Positions 23,816 through 35,400 of a stretch of 64,000 bases of DNA are shown in pieces. This DNA is from Zygnema cylindricum (taxonomy: Eukaryota; Streptophyta; Zygnematophyceae; Zygnematales; Zygnemataceae): assembly GCA_037447655.1 (NCBI GenBank), contig JBBHKE010000421.1, positions 1-64,000 of the forward strand, written 5' to 3'. Numbering within the stretch: the first letter of the stretch is position 1; each line of letters opens with the position of its first letter. A program made the position numbers and the translations under genes. The notes under the pieces are model-generated. The model made no database searches. It was not told the origin of the DNA and was given only the letters and a program-made list of their open reading frames with translations.

Positions 23816-26422
23816 GTACATGTAATACCCACTAAGCGCCTACCAATGAAACTACACCAATCCGTAACATAACAAAGTACACGAAAGTATATTCAAACAT
23901 AAAAAACTACAAAAGACTTGACCAACGTCAAACTAAGGGTGTGTCCCCATGTGCATAAGTAAGGGTTTTTTCCTGTCGTTTTGCCGTAAAACTTAGCGTC
24001 GTACTGCCTAAGTTGCAACCGTACGAACGAATCGCAAATTTGTAGAGTACAATTTGCGTCATCCCTGAACTTAGGATGTACGAAAAGTTGTCGTCTTGTG
24101 CTTTTCGACCCACTTCGACGACAAAAAACGTCATTTTCAACCTTATCTTTAAAACACATGCGCGATGTGATTTAAAATTAGGTTTTTTTCGATTGACAAA
24201 TAGGAACATATTTTCGCACGTGCCGTAAATTTCGAAAAATATCCTACGATTTCTAAGGACAAAGAAAAGTACATAGTTCGCTATGTTTTGTCCGTTTGCG
24301 TCTATAAAAGTACAAAATTTGTTTTGTATTGTCGGGTTGTGTTTAGTACGGAAATTTATGTTTCAAGGGTCTGAAAATTCCGACGCCATTTCACGAAAAG
24401 GTGAGAATTCTCTGAAGCCCACAACTTGCACTCGTGCACCTTCAAACTCTACCACGCCTTCAAACTTCACTATTCCGCAGTCTTTCATCAGGCAGCTCTA
24501 GTCAAGCGGTAACAAGCAGGAAAAAAGTGTCAGAGTGACGTTTTCTGACCACTGCCAGAGGTATTTAAGCATTTTTTCTACCTTTTAAAAGTAAAAACAC
24601 AATAATTATAGGGGGAGAGAGAGAGAGTGAGAGGGGCAAAGGGTATATAGGAGACGGAGAGAGGGAGTGGGAGAGGAAAAGGGGGAGTTGTACAGAGGGA
24701 TGGGAGAAGGAGTGGGGGAGGGGGAGAGAGATGGGAGAGGGAGAGGGAGAGGGGGGGGGAGGGAGAAGGGGAGAGGAAGAGATTTTGTGTCTAACCTGAA
24801 TTTTATTAAATTGAATGTGCTCTTGTTCTGTATGTTGTCCTATATTTTGTATGTACTTACATTCAGAGGTTACTATTTTTTTGGAATTATATATTCCTAT
24901 CTAACATGACAACTTCTTCAACCCTACTTCCCCCTCTTCTTTGTCTTTTATGCCAGGTACAACAGTTTAGTTGATTTTGTGAAAAGTAGCCTTGTTTGAA
25001 GATGCCTATCTTCTACTTATTTTTTAATTTATCGAAAAAAGGACGCAAGCCCGAGACTGTAGTTATAAAACTGTATATTGGATATAAACAAGGCAAAATG
25101 GTGATACCAAGATAGAACAAATAACAGTTAAAAAGTCTACAATACTAAGAGGTAGATAAAGATATAAAAAAACTACGACCCTCCTGCGAGAAAAAAGGGT
25201 ATCACACACACATTTGGGAAGATGTCTGGTGATTCCTCCCTGTAAAAAATTGATACCAAAAATGTAAAAAATTGATACCAAAAATGAAAGAACTGCAGTG
25301 TTCCAAACCTGTTAAGCGAAGCAAATCTGGTCAAATCAATACAAACGAAAGCTGAAACAGAAAACATATCTGCTACCTCTCCCTCTCCCTCTCCATCGTC
25401 CTCTCACTCTGCCTCTCCCCTCTCCCTTCACCCTCCCCTCCCCTTTCCCTCGCCCTCTCGCTCTGCCACTCCCCTCTCCCTCTGTGTTTACAAGCTGTAA
25501 ACAGATACAATGACTGACTTTTAACGTAAACGACGCCTATTTCAAATGATTGGTTTTTAAATATCATAAAAGATGTCATCTTATCACAGAATGTTCATGT
25601 CATAAAAACTTAAATCATTACCCCGTAAAACGCTAATCATTAAAGTTATTTTATGTTTAGAGGTCAAAGAAAACCAACATGCAATCAGAGTTATTAACGC
25701 TGATAAGCGATTCACGGCGTTATACATGTTTATTAATTATGGTACACCGTGAATTGCTATCAGAATAAAAAAAAAATTAGCATGTGGTTTATATTATCAT
25801 TATTAAGTCTAATTCAGTTGTGAAAAACGCTGCCGATTTTGAAACATCTTAGGAATGAGCATTACAAAAAAAAAGAAAAACAGTAACACTCTTTTGTGGT
25901 AAGAGGGTAAAAATAATCGCTGGTTTTTGTCGCAGGTGAGGGTGGAGAGAATAAAATCGCAATCCGTCTACTTTCGGTGGACTCTTCTGTCACCGCTTGA
26001 AAACAAAATTGACCATTTTGAATCGGTAAAACATAGGCGAATACTTTACAGTTTTGACAAATAAAAGCGAAGAATTCTCTCGAGAAAGGTATGTTACTGC
26101 TATTTCATTTTGTTTTCAGTACACACCACCCTTGCTAGTGTGTCTGTGTGCTTTTTGAGGTGAGAAAGATAGTCAAAAATCTGTCTCAAGCGTTTGATGA
26201 AATGCTTTCTGTTCCTACATGGAAGGAAAAATTGATAAAAAGTAAAAAATGGTTATATAATAATACAAGTTCAACAGGAAAAAATGGAAAAAATGTGAAA
26301 GTACTTGTCTAGTTGCATATAAAACTTTATAGAGAGAGAAGGAGAGGGAAAGGGAGAGAGAGAGAGAGAGAAGGAGAGGGAGAGGGAAGGAGAACAAGAG
26401 AAGAGGGAGAGAGGGAGGGAGA
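23816..26422. other. Intergenic DNA with purine/pyrimidine tracts and R1 ends; no gene seen
   Basis: GGGAGA-rich tracts lie at about 24610-24780 and 26325-26425, and a CCCTCT-rich tract at 25375-25490. R1-type ends lie at about 25681-25719 (right end) and from 25745 (left end, TA then CACCGTGAATTGC). A possible splice acceptor at 24958 followed by a short frame to a TGA could be a terminal exon of the LRR gene, but the support is too weak to annotate. Confidence 0.4.
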
Positions 26423-26951
26423 GTGTTTTCCTTTTGTTTTTTTTTCTTCCTCACTAACCTTTACATTTTTTTTCCTTGTCACGCACTCTTCTTACCCTCA
26501 CAGGAAATATGTTTGCAAATACGATGGAAAACACAACGAATATGGACACAAATGAAAAAAAATGTTCATTTTGTGAACACAAAACCCCTTCTTACATCAC
26601 CATTTTTATTGCATTTACCATCATCTTCTGTATCTCTTCCTACAATTTCTCCCCTAAATAATTCCAATTATTCTCTTATCCCCACATATCCATACCCTAC
26701 CTCAAGAACACCTCCTACAATCTCCTTGCCTACTGTACTACCTACGTTCGCCTTATCTTCACCAAACTCAAACATTGAAGCATTCAACGTATCTCCTATT
26801 CCTACTCAAGTTTCAAGAACCTATCCGTTTCAAACACATTGAGACCATTCCACCTTTGTCCAACAACCTCTATTTCCTTACCTACTCAGGCATTAGTTTT
26901 CTGTTTGTATAATCTCCCCTCAAATGGTTTCCTTACCCCAACAAAAACTTC
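26423..26951 (+). other. Possible 5' coding region of the trihelix gene (low complexity, frameshifted)
   Basis: Downstream of a splice-acceptor-like CCCTCACAG (about 26503) two overlapping plus frames run. One has CSFCEHKTP (about 26560-26595). The other is a Ser/Pro/Thr/Asn-rich stretch to a TGA near 26840. Neither joins the 26952 start without frame changes. It could be a disordered N-terminus broken by homopolymer errors, or unrelated non-coding DNA. Confidence 0.25.
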
Positions 26952-27547
26952 ATGAGTCCACCAAAAAGAAAAAAAACAACAGGGAGCAAAGTAATTGATA
27001 AGGGGTTATCACCAGAGAAAGAAAACTCAAACCCAAGAAACAGAAACGGAAACTGGGAGCTGTATGAAATGGGGATTTTGAACGATGCTAAACACGAAGA
27101 ATTTTTGCAAAGCCCCGAGAAAAGCGCTAAGGCAAAATTTGGGTCGAAAGTGGAAAAGTGGGAATACATCTCGGAAGCATTAAAAGAGAGAGGAGTTCAA
27201 AGGGATTGGAGCTCATGTGAAAAAAAGTGGAACAATTTAACTAATGATTATAAAAAAATTAGGGACTACGGTTCTAAAACAGGAGTTGCTATCTATTTCT
27301 CAATGACCAAAAAAGAGAGATCAGAAAACGGCTTAGCGACTTCTTTTTCCCAATTTTTGTTTGAGAAGATGGATAGTTGGGTGTCAAAAAGAGATGTTAT
27401 AAACCCAAAAGACATGGGATTTTTTCCAAAGTTAACACAGGTATGAAGACGAAGAAGATACAGTTATTTTGGATAGTAACCCAAAAAGTCATGGGTAATC
27501 GATTCTTAACATTATTTCAGGAGGTTAATGCCCAGTTTTCAGTTTAA
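26952..27547 (+). CDS. Trihelix / Myb-SANT-like DNA-binding domain protein, 2 exons
   Basis: Exon 1 is 26952-27440 and exon 2 is 27521-27547, joined in phase (donor CAG|GTATGA, acceptor TTTCAG|GAG) and ending VNAQFSV-stop; about 171 residues. The first 30 residues are Lys-rich and may be a nuclear signal (PPKRKK). Residues about 33-150 fit a trihelix-type fold: tryptophans at 35, 70, 86 and 93, then KKWNNLTNDYKKIRDY, the YFSMT...ER block at about 115-123, and a final helix FLFEKMDSWVSKRDVINP. In this family the three helices bind GT-rich DNA, and in other proteins related domains serve transposase-derived roles. The start at 26952 is the first Met in the domain frame after a stop; a longer N-terminus is possible. 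Target and function cannot be read from sequence. Confidence 0.7.
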
Positions 27548-29949
27548 GAGTTAGATGCAGTTGAGTGTAAAGTCTGTGACGGATTAGAGGATGAAGGAGA
27601 TAAGAAAGGCGAAAAGTGGATTTTTCCTTCCCGTTAGAAGAGGATTCTCATTCCCGTTGGCCAGCCAAGGATTTCCGGAAGTATTTTTCTCCCGAAACGT
27701 CTTTCTGTGTGCTTGGGAGAGTGGATGCCGATTTGGTATGGCAAGCAACTTCGAGGTTGAGCTGCGGTGGGTAAGTCTTGTGACCAAGGAATTAGATCCC
27801 GGTTAGAGTGGAAAAGAAAGTGAAGAGTAGAAGATAAGTTTTTAAAGGCAGGTAAATGTTTTGATATGAGTTGAGGGGTAGAAGATGAAGCTGACGTTCT
27901 GAAGACCATTTCGATGTACTTCGTACTTTATACGTTGGTAAATCGAGGAGATAATTGTAGCGATTATCAAAATCAGCAAAGAGTTTGGAAAAGTATCATT
28001 CAATTTGGCGTTTCATTTTGTTGGATGTGTACAAATTTTATTTTATTTTGTCATGTGGTGACGTGAAGTTTAATGCTTTTATGATTGAAGGAAAAATGAA
28101 TCCTGTGTCAAAGGTTTTGGCCTTGAAGGATCCTATTTGCCGGATCCCTTGAAGCTCAAGAAGAATCGTAATTCAGATGGTCGCCTCAGAAGTTCCGTGA
28201 ATGAATTCTTGAATTTTATGAGGGGAAAGAAGAAAAAGAAGAGGAGAAATCAGATTCAGTTTCAGTTTTGAAAGAATAAAAAAATGATTGAGATTGAGAT
28301 GATCAGTGGAGGAGACGATTATGTTTGAAGGAGGAGACTGAGCAGGTGAAGAGGCCGCAGAGCCCGCAGAGAATTCGGAGGAAGAGGAATGGCGTATTGT
28401 CCGAAATATAGAAACGTGTCTGACCGTGGTTTGGAGCTTCGCAGGAAGAGGAGGTTGAAGTGCGAAATGGAAATTTAAGATTTTGGAGGATGGCGAGGTG
28501 AAGTGCTGCAGTGAAGAGGAAGGGAGTGAAGTGGCGTCCGTGAGTGAAAGTGAGGAGAAGAAGTGAAGAAAGAAACGAAAACGAAGAGAAATATTATGTA
28601 CGGTTAAACTGTACAATTAATTCGTACGGAAAGTGAATTTGTTCACGTTTGATGTGGTGTTTTGTTTGAGTTAGTGAACTGGTACAGTAATGTACATGAA
28701 GTTCTAGTTCATTTTGACGCTAAAATTTTAAAGAGGAGACGTTCCGTGTTGGAGCGCGGCCGGTATTTTGCCGGCTGTTTCGGTCGTTTGCTATTGTCAG
28801 GCGCCGAACTGGAGTGTGGCTGACTTGCCGCTATGTTTTTTTTTGTACTCTGTTGGTACCTTTTTTGGTGTGACATTGGAATGTGGAGTTGGAAGTACGG
28901 CAAAACTGTTCGAGTGTTACAGTCAAGCCTATTACGGTGCGGCAGTTACCTAAATCCCTGTGTGGATTAGTAGGATCATTGTGGAGTAATGTTGACACAA
29001 CTGTTTGTACGGTTACCAATGAGGAGGAGTTGAAATTAAGTTTGATTTGGTGTGACGGTTGAAAAGTTGTTGTCCTCCCTTGTTGCTCTTCCTAAAATAG
29101 ATTGCGATTACATGAATTGCTGTGGAGTTATACATACACCGTGAAGATTTGTATTTACAAAATCTATTTGGGCATATCTGCGATGGAGGATTATTCGTTC
29201 CGTACAGGGCGTCAATCGAATGCCTCATGTACTTTGGAGAAGGAACGATGCTGGATATTACGACGACCGCTTTTGGACGTCGAAAAATATCGTCAGGCGA
29301 AGAGGAGTTATTTTATGACGGCCAAGCAATATTTCCGTATCTTTTTGGTACGATGGAATTGGGGTTCGTCATTCACTTTGGAGTTTTTCCGGATATTTTT
29401 TTTTTGCCGGGTATTTTGGCGGCTACTTTTTCGTCGTCGTCTTTATTTTTGGTGGACGTGGATTTATTTCAATTCTGTTTACGCAGATTTTCTGGTACTT
29501 TATTAGTACCATGTGTACGGAAATTTTAATTTGTTTTTTATGATGGAGGTTGTGACGCGAAGTTTTTATTTTACGTTGACGTGGATTTGCGGCGTGGATT
29601 TATCGCGTTTGATTTCGAAATTTCATCGCAGGCTTCAGTTTGGAGCGGCTCGAATGGTGACGTGCCATGTGGCGCAGCTAAATTTATTTTTTGGGTGGTG
29701 ATTAAAATACAATCCGCAAATGGATGTTATGTGTGAGAGAGGGGCGACAAAATCGGGAGTAACGCTTGCCGTGATCCTCCCCGTAAAAAGAAAGAAAAAA
29801 ATTACTTATTTGTGTACGGCTAAATTGGACATTGGAGTGTTACATCTTTTTGTCCGCATTTATATTCGATCTTGTACTTTTGTACAGTGAGATGTTTTAA
29901 GAGGGGGCGGCTAAAATTGGTGACGTGGCATTCCACCGCTTCTCCCAAT
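27548..29949. other. Unresolved region, possibly the degraded interior of an LTR element
   Basis: Purine-rich plus strand with many stops. The longest frames (minus 28173-28616, plus 29102-29529) match no family I recognise. It ends in a polypurine tract and an LTR start (29950-29961), so it may be the decayed or non-coding interior of that LTR element. No reverse transcriptase, integrase or gag motif was seen. Confidence 0.35.
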
Positions 29950-29960
29950 AAGAGGGGGAT

Positions 29961-30670
29961 TGTTAGGATTATTGGAAGAATCGGCGGTTGATATGTGGAG
30001 AATTGGTCGTCCACGAGTTCGTTGATGTTTTGGTTCGCGTGGCGCGATTCGATCTTGAGTATGGTTTCGCGATTTGCATCAGAGTACTTTTGGTTCATTC
30101 AATGTACGGCGGTTTAGTACCAGCCGGTACATGATAATTTCTGCATGATGGTTCAGTTTGGTCGTGTCACTGGTGACTGTGTTATTTAGTGCGCTATACG
30201 TGTCTAGTTCGTTTTACGTGTCTAGTTCGTTTTAGTGCGTGTCACTCTGTTTCCGCGCTTGAATGTTTTTATTAGGCGCACGTCCGCATGTGGACTTCGA
30301 CGCCCTCGTCTGCTTTCAGTTAGTGGAGTAAGTGGACATTAGTTGTTGGTGTTAAGAAGGTATATTAACGTGTGTTACTTTCAGTTCAGTATGCAGTCTG
30401 GGGAGATGCATCATGCAGTCTATGTAAGAGATGCATTATGTGACTTAAGGAATGACACATTAAGATGTAGAGAGAAAAGATGATTTGAGGGAAGAAAGAA
30501 GAGAGGTTGTTATTATGAAAGCTTCGGTTTAATATATTTATATTTGGTGGACATGTTTTATTATGAGCCGTGAATGTTTTATGTGTAAGAATGTTTATTC
30601 AAAGCTTCCGCTGTGTTAATGAGCTTGTTATTTATAAGCATCTAGCGGAGCACTTGATCAATTTTTAACA
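29961..30670 (+). mobile_element. LTR with polypurine tract and conventional tRNA-iMet primer site
   Basis: It begins TGTTAGGATT directly after AAGAGGGGGAT (29950-29960) and ends TTTTTAACA; 710 bp. TGGTATCGGAGC at 30673-30684 matches the plant-type initiator tRNA-Met primer site except for one base. Having a polypurine tract on one side and a primer site on the other means it was shared by two internal regions or is a recombinant. A unit of about 31 bp covering the LTR end and primer site is duplicated (GGAGCACTTGATCAATT at about 30648 and 30680). No second copy of this LTR was found in the window. Confidence 0.65.
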
Positions 30671-30814
30671 AGTGGTATCGGAGCACTTGATCAATTCTTA
30701 ACAGACACTACACCCCAAAAATGTTTATGAAATAGTGCCCCCTCTTCCAATGCTCTCCAATAAACATACCCTATACCGCCAAATATGGATACCCTAGAAG
30801 GCAAGCCTATAACC

Positions 30815-32417
30815 TGAGACTTTGTGGACTCCATATCCATAGTCCCACACATTGAACAGCTTACAGAAAGTCTCTAGGATAACCTTGACCCACTACACTT
30901 CATCCAGGTATATCTACCACCTAGGGGGGGGGAAACCTGACCATCCTCACCTATGTGAGGACATAACTCACATGAGTCAAACGCAAAAGAGATCTCCAAA
31001 TTTGCTCCCTTGGGCAGTAAGTTATGGTTGCTCAAAGACAACAAATTTATACAGATTGCCTTTAGGAGAGAGGACTTAATAAAGCATAAAAAATACTAAG
31101 TTATAGACTACCTACCCACAGAGCATATCAACTAAACCTTAGGCCAGTGAGACGAATGTGTAACTTTATGACCTCCATTGGTCCACAGACTATTCAACTT
31201 ATATGAAGCCTCTATTCAACTTATATGAAGCCTCTAGGATATAATTTGTTCTTTTGACTTTCACCCCAAATAAATGAAACCTGGTCAGACAAGTGTTTGG
31301 ACCAACCTCACCATTGTGAGGGCGCGACTCCCCTAAGTCAGACGCAAAAACAATTTTTGAGTTTGCTCCCCTAAGCTATCAGTTACGGCAAGCCAAAGTT
31401 GGCCAATAAATACAAAAGGGCTCTCAAAGAGAGGCGCCTCCAAAAACGTCTAAGTCATAACTCGTAGTCCCTCTCTGAACCCCCTACTACTGCTATACCA
31501 AACCATGCACATGACTATGCAGTACAAAAAGGCACAGATGCCGCTGTACTTCTTGTATGTCCATGGTATGGCATGGCCGTCCCGGTGACAACTGTAGCAT
31601 AATATATTTTTTCAACTTATCGCCGATAAGAAATTTGTTGGTCTCGGTGAGATATATCGGGACTCCTGATTGTTCAATAATCGATAACTATCGGTATCGG
31701 TGTTATAGCGATAAATTTATTGCCGATACATAACACTAATTATTAGTTTAGTTTTTTTTAAATAAAGACAGTGTTCCTTACCTTTTGGTGTGAGTCTAAA
31801 TTAGTGTGGATTACATGCTTTAACCGTAATGATATGCGTTTTACTTGTCCTACTTCGAATTTCAAATAGCAATAGTTTTAAGGTTAGCTATAGGTTTCAC
31901 CATCCTATTGACAATTTTTATGCTTTTCCGTTCATATTCGTCAGTGTACGGTCAAAGTTTTTGTGGCCCAAGATTTTAATCTTAACTGAACTACACTATT
32001 CGTTGCTGTTAAAGTTTTTAGGGTTTTTAGCGTCAGCACTTTATTAATTAAATGTTGTTTCGTGAATTTCGTGCAATTTCGCTTGTTGTTGATTCCGTTC
32101 CGTAATGCGTTAAATGGAATAAACCAAGTGGTACTTCTTTAAATATGAATCACACTCCATGTGTGTAACGCTTCATCAAGACCTAACGGATGCGACGGAC
32201 GGCTACGTTGTACGGCGGTCATTCTATAGGATCTAAAATCAAATCTTGGTTTGACCGCCTATCTTTTGCAAAGGGCACTGCCTCTTACTCCCTTAGTCCC
32301 CTTTTTGCCTAAGGCATCCATGGCTGTCTTTGAGTCATGAGTGACTACGACAAGTATGAGGACTTAATAACACCACAGACCGACAAAATATAGAAATATA
32401 AAATACCTTTTTCAACA
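30815..32417 (-). mobile_element. Copia LTR after element A, enlarged by insertions
   Basis: On the minus strand it starts TGTTGAAAAAGG right after the polypurine tract of element A. It ends before a degenerate anticodon-type primer site (30803-30814, 9 of 12 matches to GGTTATGGGCCC). It holds two successive copies of the hairpin module (30945-31016 and about 31306-31376), an antisense tRNA-like cassette (about 32186-32275) and an R2 fragment. It lies between A's interior and a short leader of a further unit that is cut at about 30705. Confidence 0.6.
31605..31738. mobile_element. hAT-type family R2, fragment
   Basis: The sequence TTGTTGGTCTCGGTGAGATATATCGG... to ...GATACATAACACTA resembles the right half of the R2 element at 9042-9411. 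It lies inside the LTR of 30815-32417. The left half is absent. Confidence 0.55.
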
Positions 32418-32429
32418 CTCCCCTTATTT

Positions 32430-35400
32430 TCTAATCTATCTTTTGCTTCAGTCCACACTTCGCCCTACAAAATACTAATTTGGGAGAAGGCACCGGTTTG
32501 GTTATCATATTTGCCACCATCTCCCCATCGGGTCTATATTCCAAAATAATGATTTTATTCTCAACTTTCTCTCTAACAAAGCTTAATCTGATATCGATGT
32601 GCTTTGCTTTAAAGTGATACTTTGAATTTGCTTCAATAACAATTACAGCTTGATTAACACAAAATATTTTTTGCACTCCATTCTTTATATAACCAAGTTC
32701 TAAAGCAATGATTCCACCTACGTTAATTCTTTCACAGTTGAATAAGAGGTCATATACTCAGCCTCCGTGGTGGATTGAGCTATCACTTTTTGTTGCTTGC
32801 AGCTCCAACAGAAAGCCCCTTTCCCAACATACAACACATACTTAGATGTACACCTCCTTATTGGAGCATCCCCATAACTGGCATCTTTCCAAGTGGTGAC
32901 ATCAGTATTACCCTTCCCCAAATGCAACCACAAATCTCTCGTTCCTATCAAGTAACGCATTACCCACTTGGGTGCTTCTCAATATTTCTTAATAGGATCA
33001 TTCAAACACCCACTTAATATTCCTACAAGAGCCGCTATATTGGGCTAGGTACGGTTCATAAAATAGATCAAGCTACCGACAACTTGTTTGTACGCAATAT
33101 TTCACATAAACTTTCTTTCCTCAGGTCCTAACTGATCATCTAAGACCAAAACTCCCACTTTAAAATTCCCCTCATTTCCCTTATTTAAATACATTCGAGT
33201 CATACAACTATTTGCTTTATCCATTTGAATTTTTTCAAGCATGTTTCGGATTGCCTTTTTTGAGTTAGTCTTATTATTTTCTTCTCTCTATCCCTCTCCA
33301 TCTGAATTCCCAAAATATATTTTGCTTCCCTTAAATTCTTGATTTCAAGTCTAATCTTTAGATCCCTTTTCAATCTATTAAATTTCTCCATTGATTTACT
33401 TAAAAAAAGCAAATCATCAACATAGATTGCAATGAAAATTATACCTTCTTCAACCTCAAATAGATAGATGTAATTATCCGAGCTGATTTGGACATATCCG
33501 AAATTTGTCAAAAACTCGTCCAGTTTTTTATTCCATTGGCGCGAAGCTTGCTTCAATCCATAAAGGGACTTTATCGATCTGCACACCTTGCTTTCTTCTC
33601 CTTTTTCTACAAACCCTTCCGGATGTAGCATGAAGATCTCTTCTTCGAATTCTCCGTGAAAAAAAGTTGTTTTGATGTCCATCTAGTGCACTTCCATGTC
33701 TTCCGTTGCCGCCAAGCTAAGTAGAATTCGGATTGAGGGAAATCTAACAACCGGAGCGAAGGTCTCCTCATAATCGATTCCTTCCTTTTGCGTGAACCCT
33801 TTGGCCACTAATCTTGCTTTGTACAACTTGATAGTGTTTTCTGGATTGAGTTTTAGCTAGAATACCCACTTATTGAGTTTTAGCTTGAATACCCACTTGC
33901 ATCCAATCGGTTTTCTGTTCGGTGGGCAGTCCACCAGCTCCCATGTATTTCCTTCCATAATGGAAGCCATTTCATCATTAATAGTTGTTATCCTTCTACT
34001 CTTTTCCGGACTATTAATCGCTTCCGAATAAATTTGAGGTTCAGACAACCACTTAGTTACCCTATTATTGACTTCTCTCTCTTGAAGTCTCTTGGTACTT
34101 CTTTTTCCTCGTTCAAAATATGATGTTGAAATAGAGGGTAGTCTTAGAATTCTCCGAATAGTTTCATCTCCTCCCCTATCCATGGAGTCCATCTCGGGTC
34201 TTTCATTCTCCTCTTCCTTTGGATGGACTAGTGATTGTGACTCCAAAAATGAGTCACCCGGTTAGAGCTTTCCATGCATGTGCAACGTCCGGTTGAACCG
34301 AAGTTGTGTTAAAAGAATCCGAATCTAACTCATTTTCGGAGTCAATTCTAATTTTGACCTGTTTAGTGTACTTAAAGGGATCTATTGACTTTCTTTCATC
34401 CATAAATACCATGTGTTTAACTAGGATGATATCTTCTTTCCCAAGATCATAAACTCTATATCCCTTTACATTTTTATCATATCTAAGTAAGTACCCTGAC
34501 TTTCCTCTTGCATCTAACTTCCGATCAGATTTTTCTGCACTTAGACTAAAAACTTGACTTTTGAACACTTTTAAGTGTGAGATATCCGGTTTTCTCCCGG
34601 TCCATCTTTCATAGGGTGTTTGATCTTTCACTGCCGAGGTGAGGACTTTATTTTTAAGATAATTAGCTCAGCTCATAGCTTCTACCCAAAATGGTTTTCT
34701 TATCTTTTTATTATCATAACATGCTACGGGCACTATCACTTGTTGGTTTGAAAAGTTAGTTTCGTGCGTGCGTGTCGTTTCGTGCGTACATAACGTTTCG
34801 TAACCGATTCTAATGCTATCTTGATTAACTGTGGAGGTTTGAATGGATTTGCGAATTGGGGGAGTAATGGTACTAATTGTACTAGAATTTACGATATTGG
34901 ATTTCAAGTGACGCAAAGAAACATAGGCGAAAGTACGGTTTGCGTAAAGGGAAATGGACGGCGGATCGCGAAGCGATCCGACGTTCAATAATCGACGAGG
35001 TTGGAATTGTACGTCGCACGTACAAAACGTAATGAGAGGTGCGACATTTGATAGATTCATTACGCCGCCGAAGCTACGGACGACGGCGCCGTCAGTTTGG
35101 TGATTTTGGTGAGGGACGCGAAATAGCGTCCATCACATGATATTTATTTTGGACGGCCCAGATTCGTTTGATGAAATTTGTAAGGTTTGTAAATATTTAC
35201 AACAATGTTTTGTCCTATGTGTATTAATTATTAGTGTAGATCTATTCATTTTGACATATCACGAAGTATTCGGGTATACTCAAATTAATAGAGGTAGTTG
35301 ATAGATTACGTACGGCTGGTATGCCTCCGTGCAGTCAGTAGTGAGCTCTAGTGTATATTTGTAGGACTTGGTCATTTTTGGACTCAGGAACTTTTTGGAC

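Noticed and set aside
24955-24999. Possible last exon of the LRR gene after an acceptor at 24958.
   Set aside because: Phase fits, but only 14 codons, no LRR pattern, and it lies beyond the large inverted repeat. Support is too weak.
28173-28616. 147-codon minus-strand frame rich in Ser and Pro.
   Set aside because: Antisense of a purine-rich tract, no domain and no splice context.
29102-29529. Two overlapping plus frames of about 135 codons.
   Set aside because: No recognisable motif, and both overlap in different frames. Kept only as part of the unresolved region.
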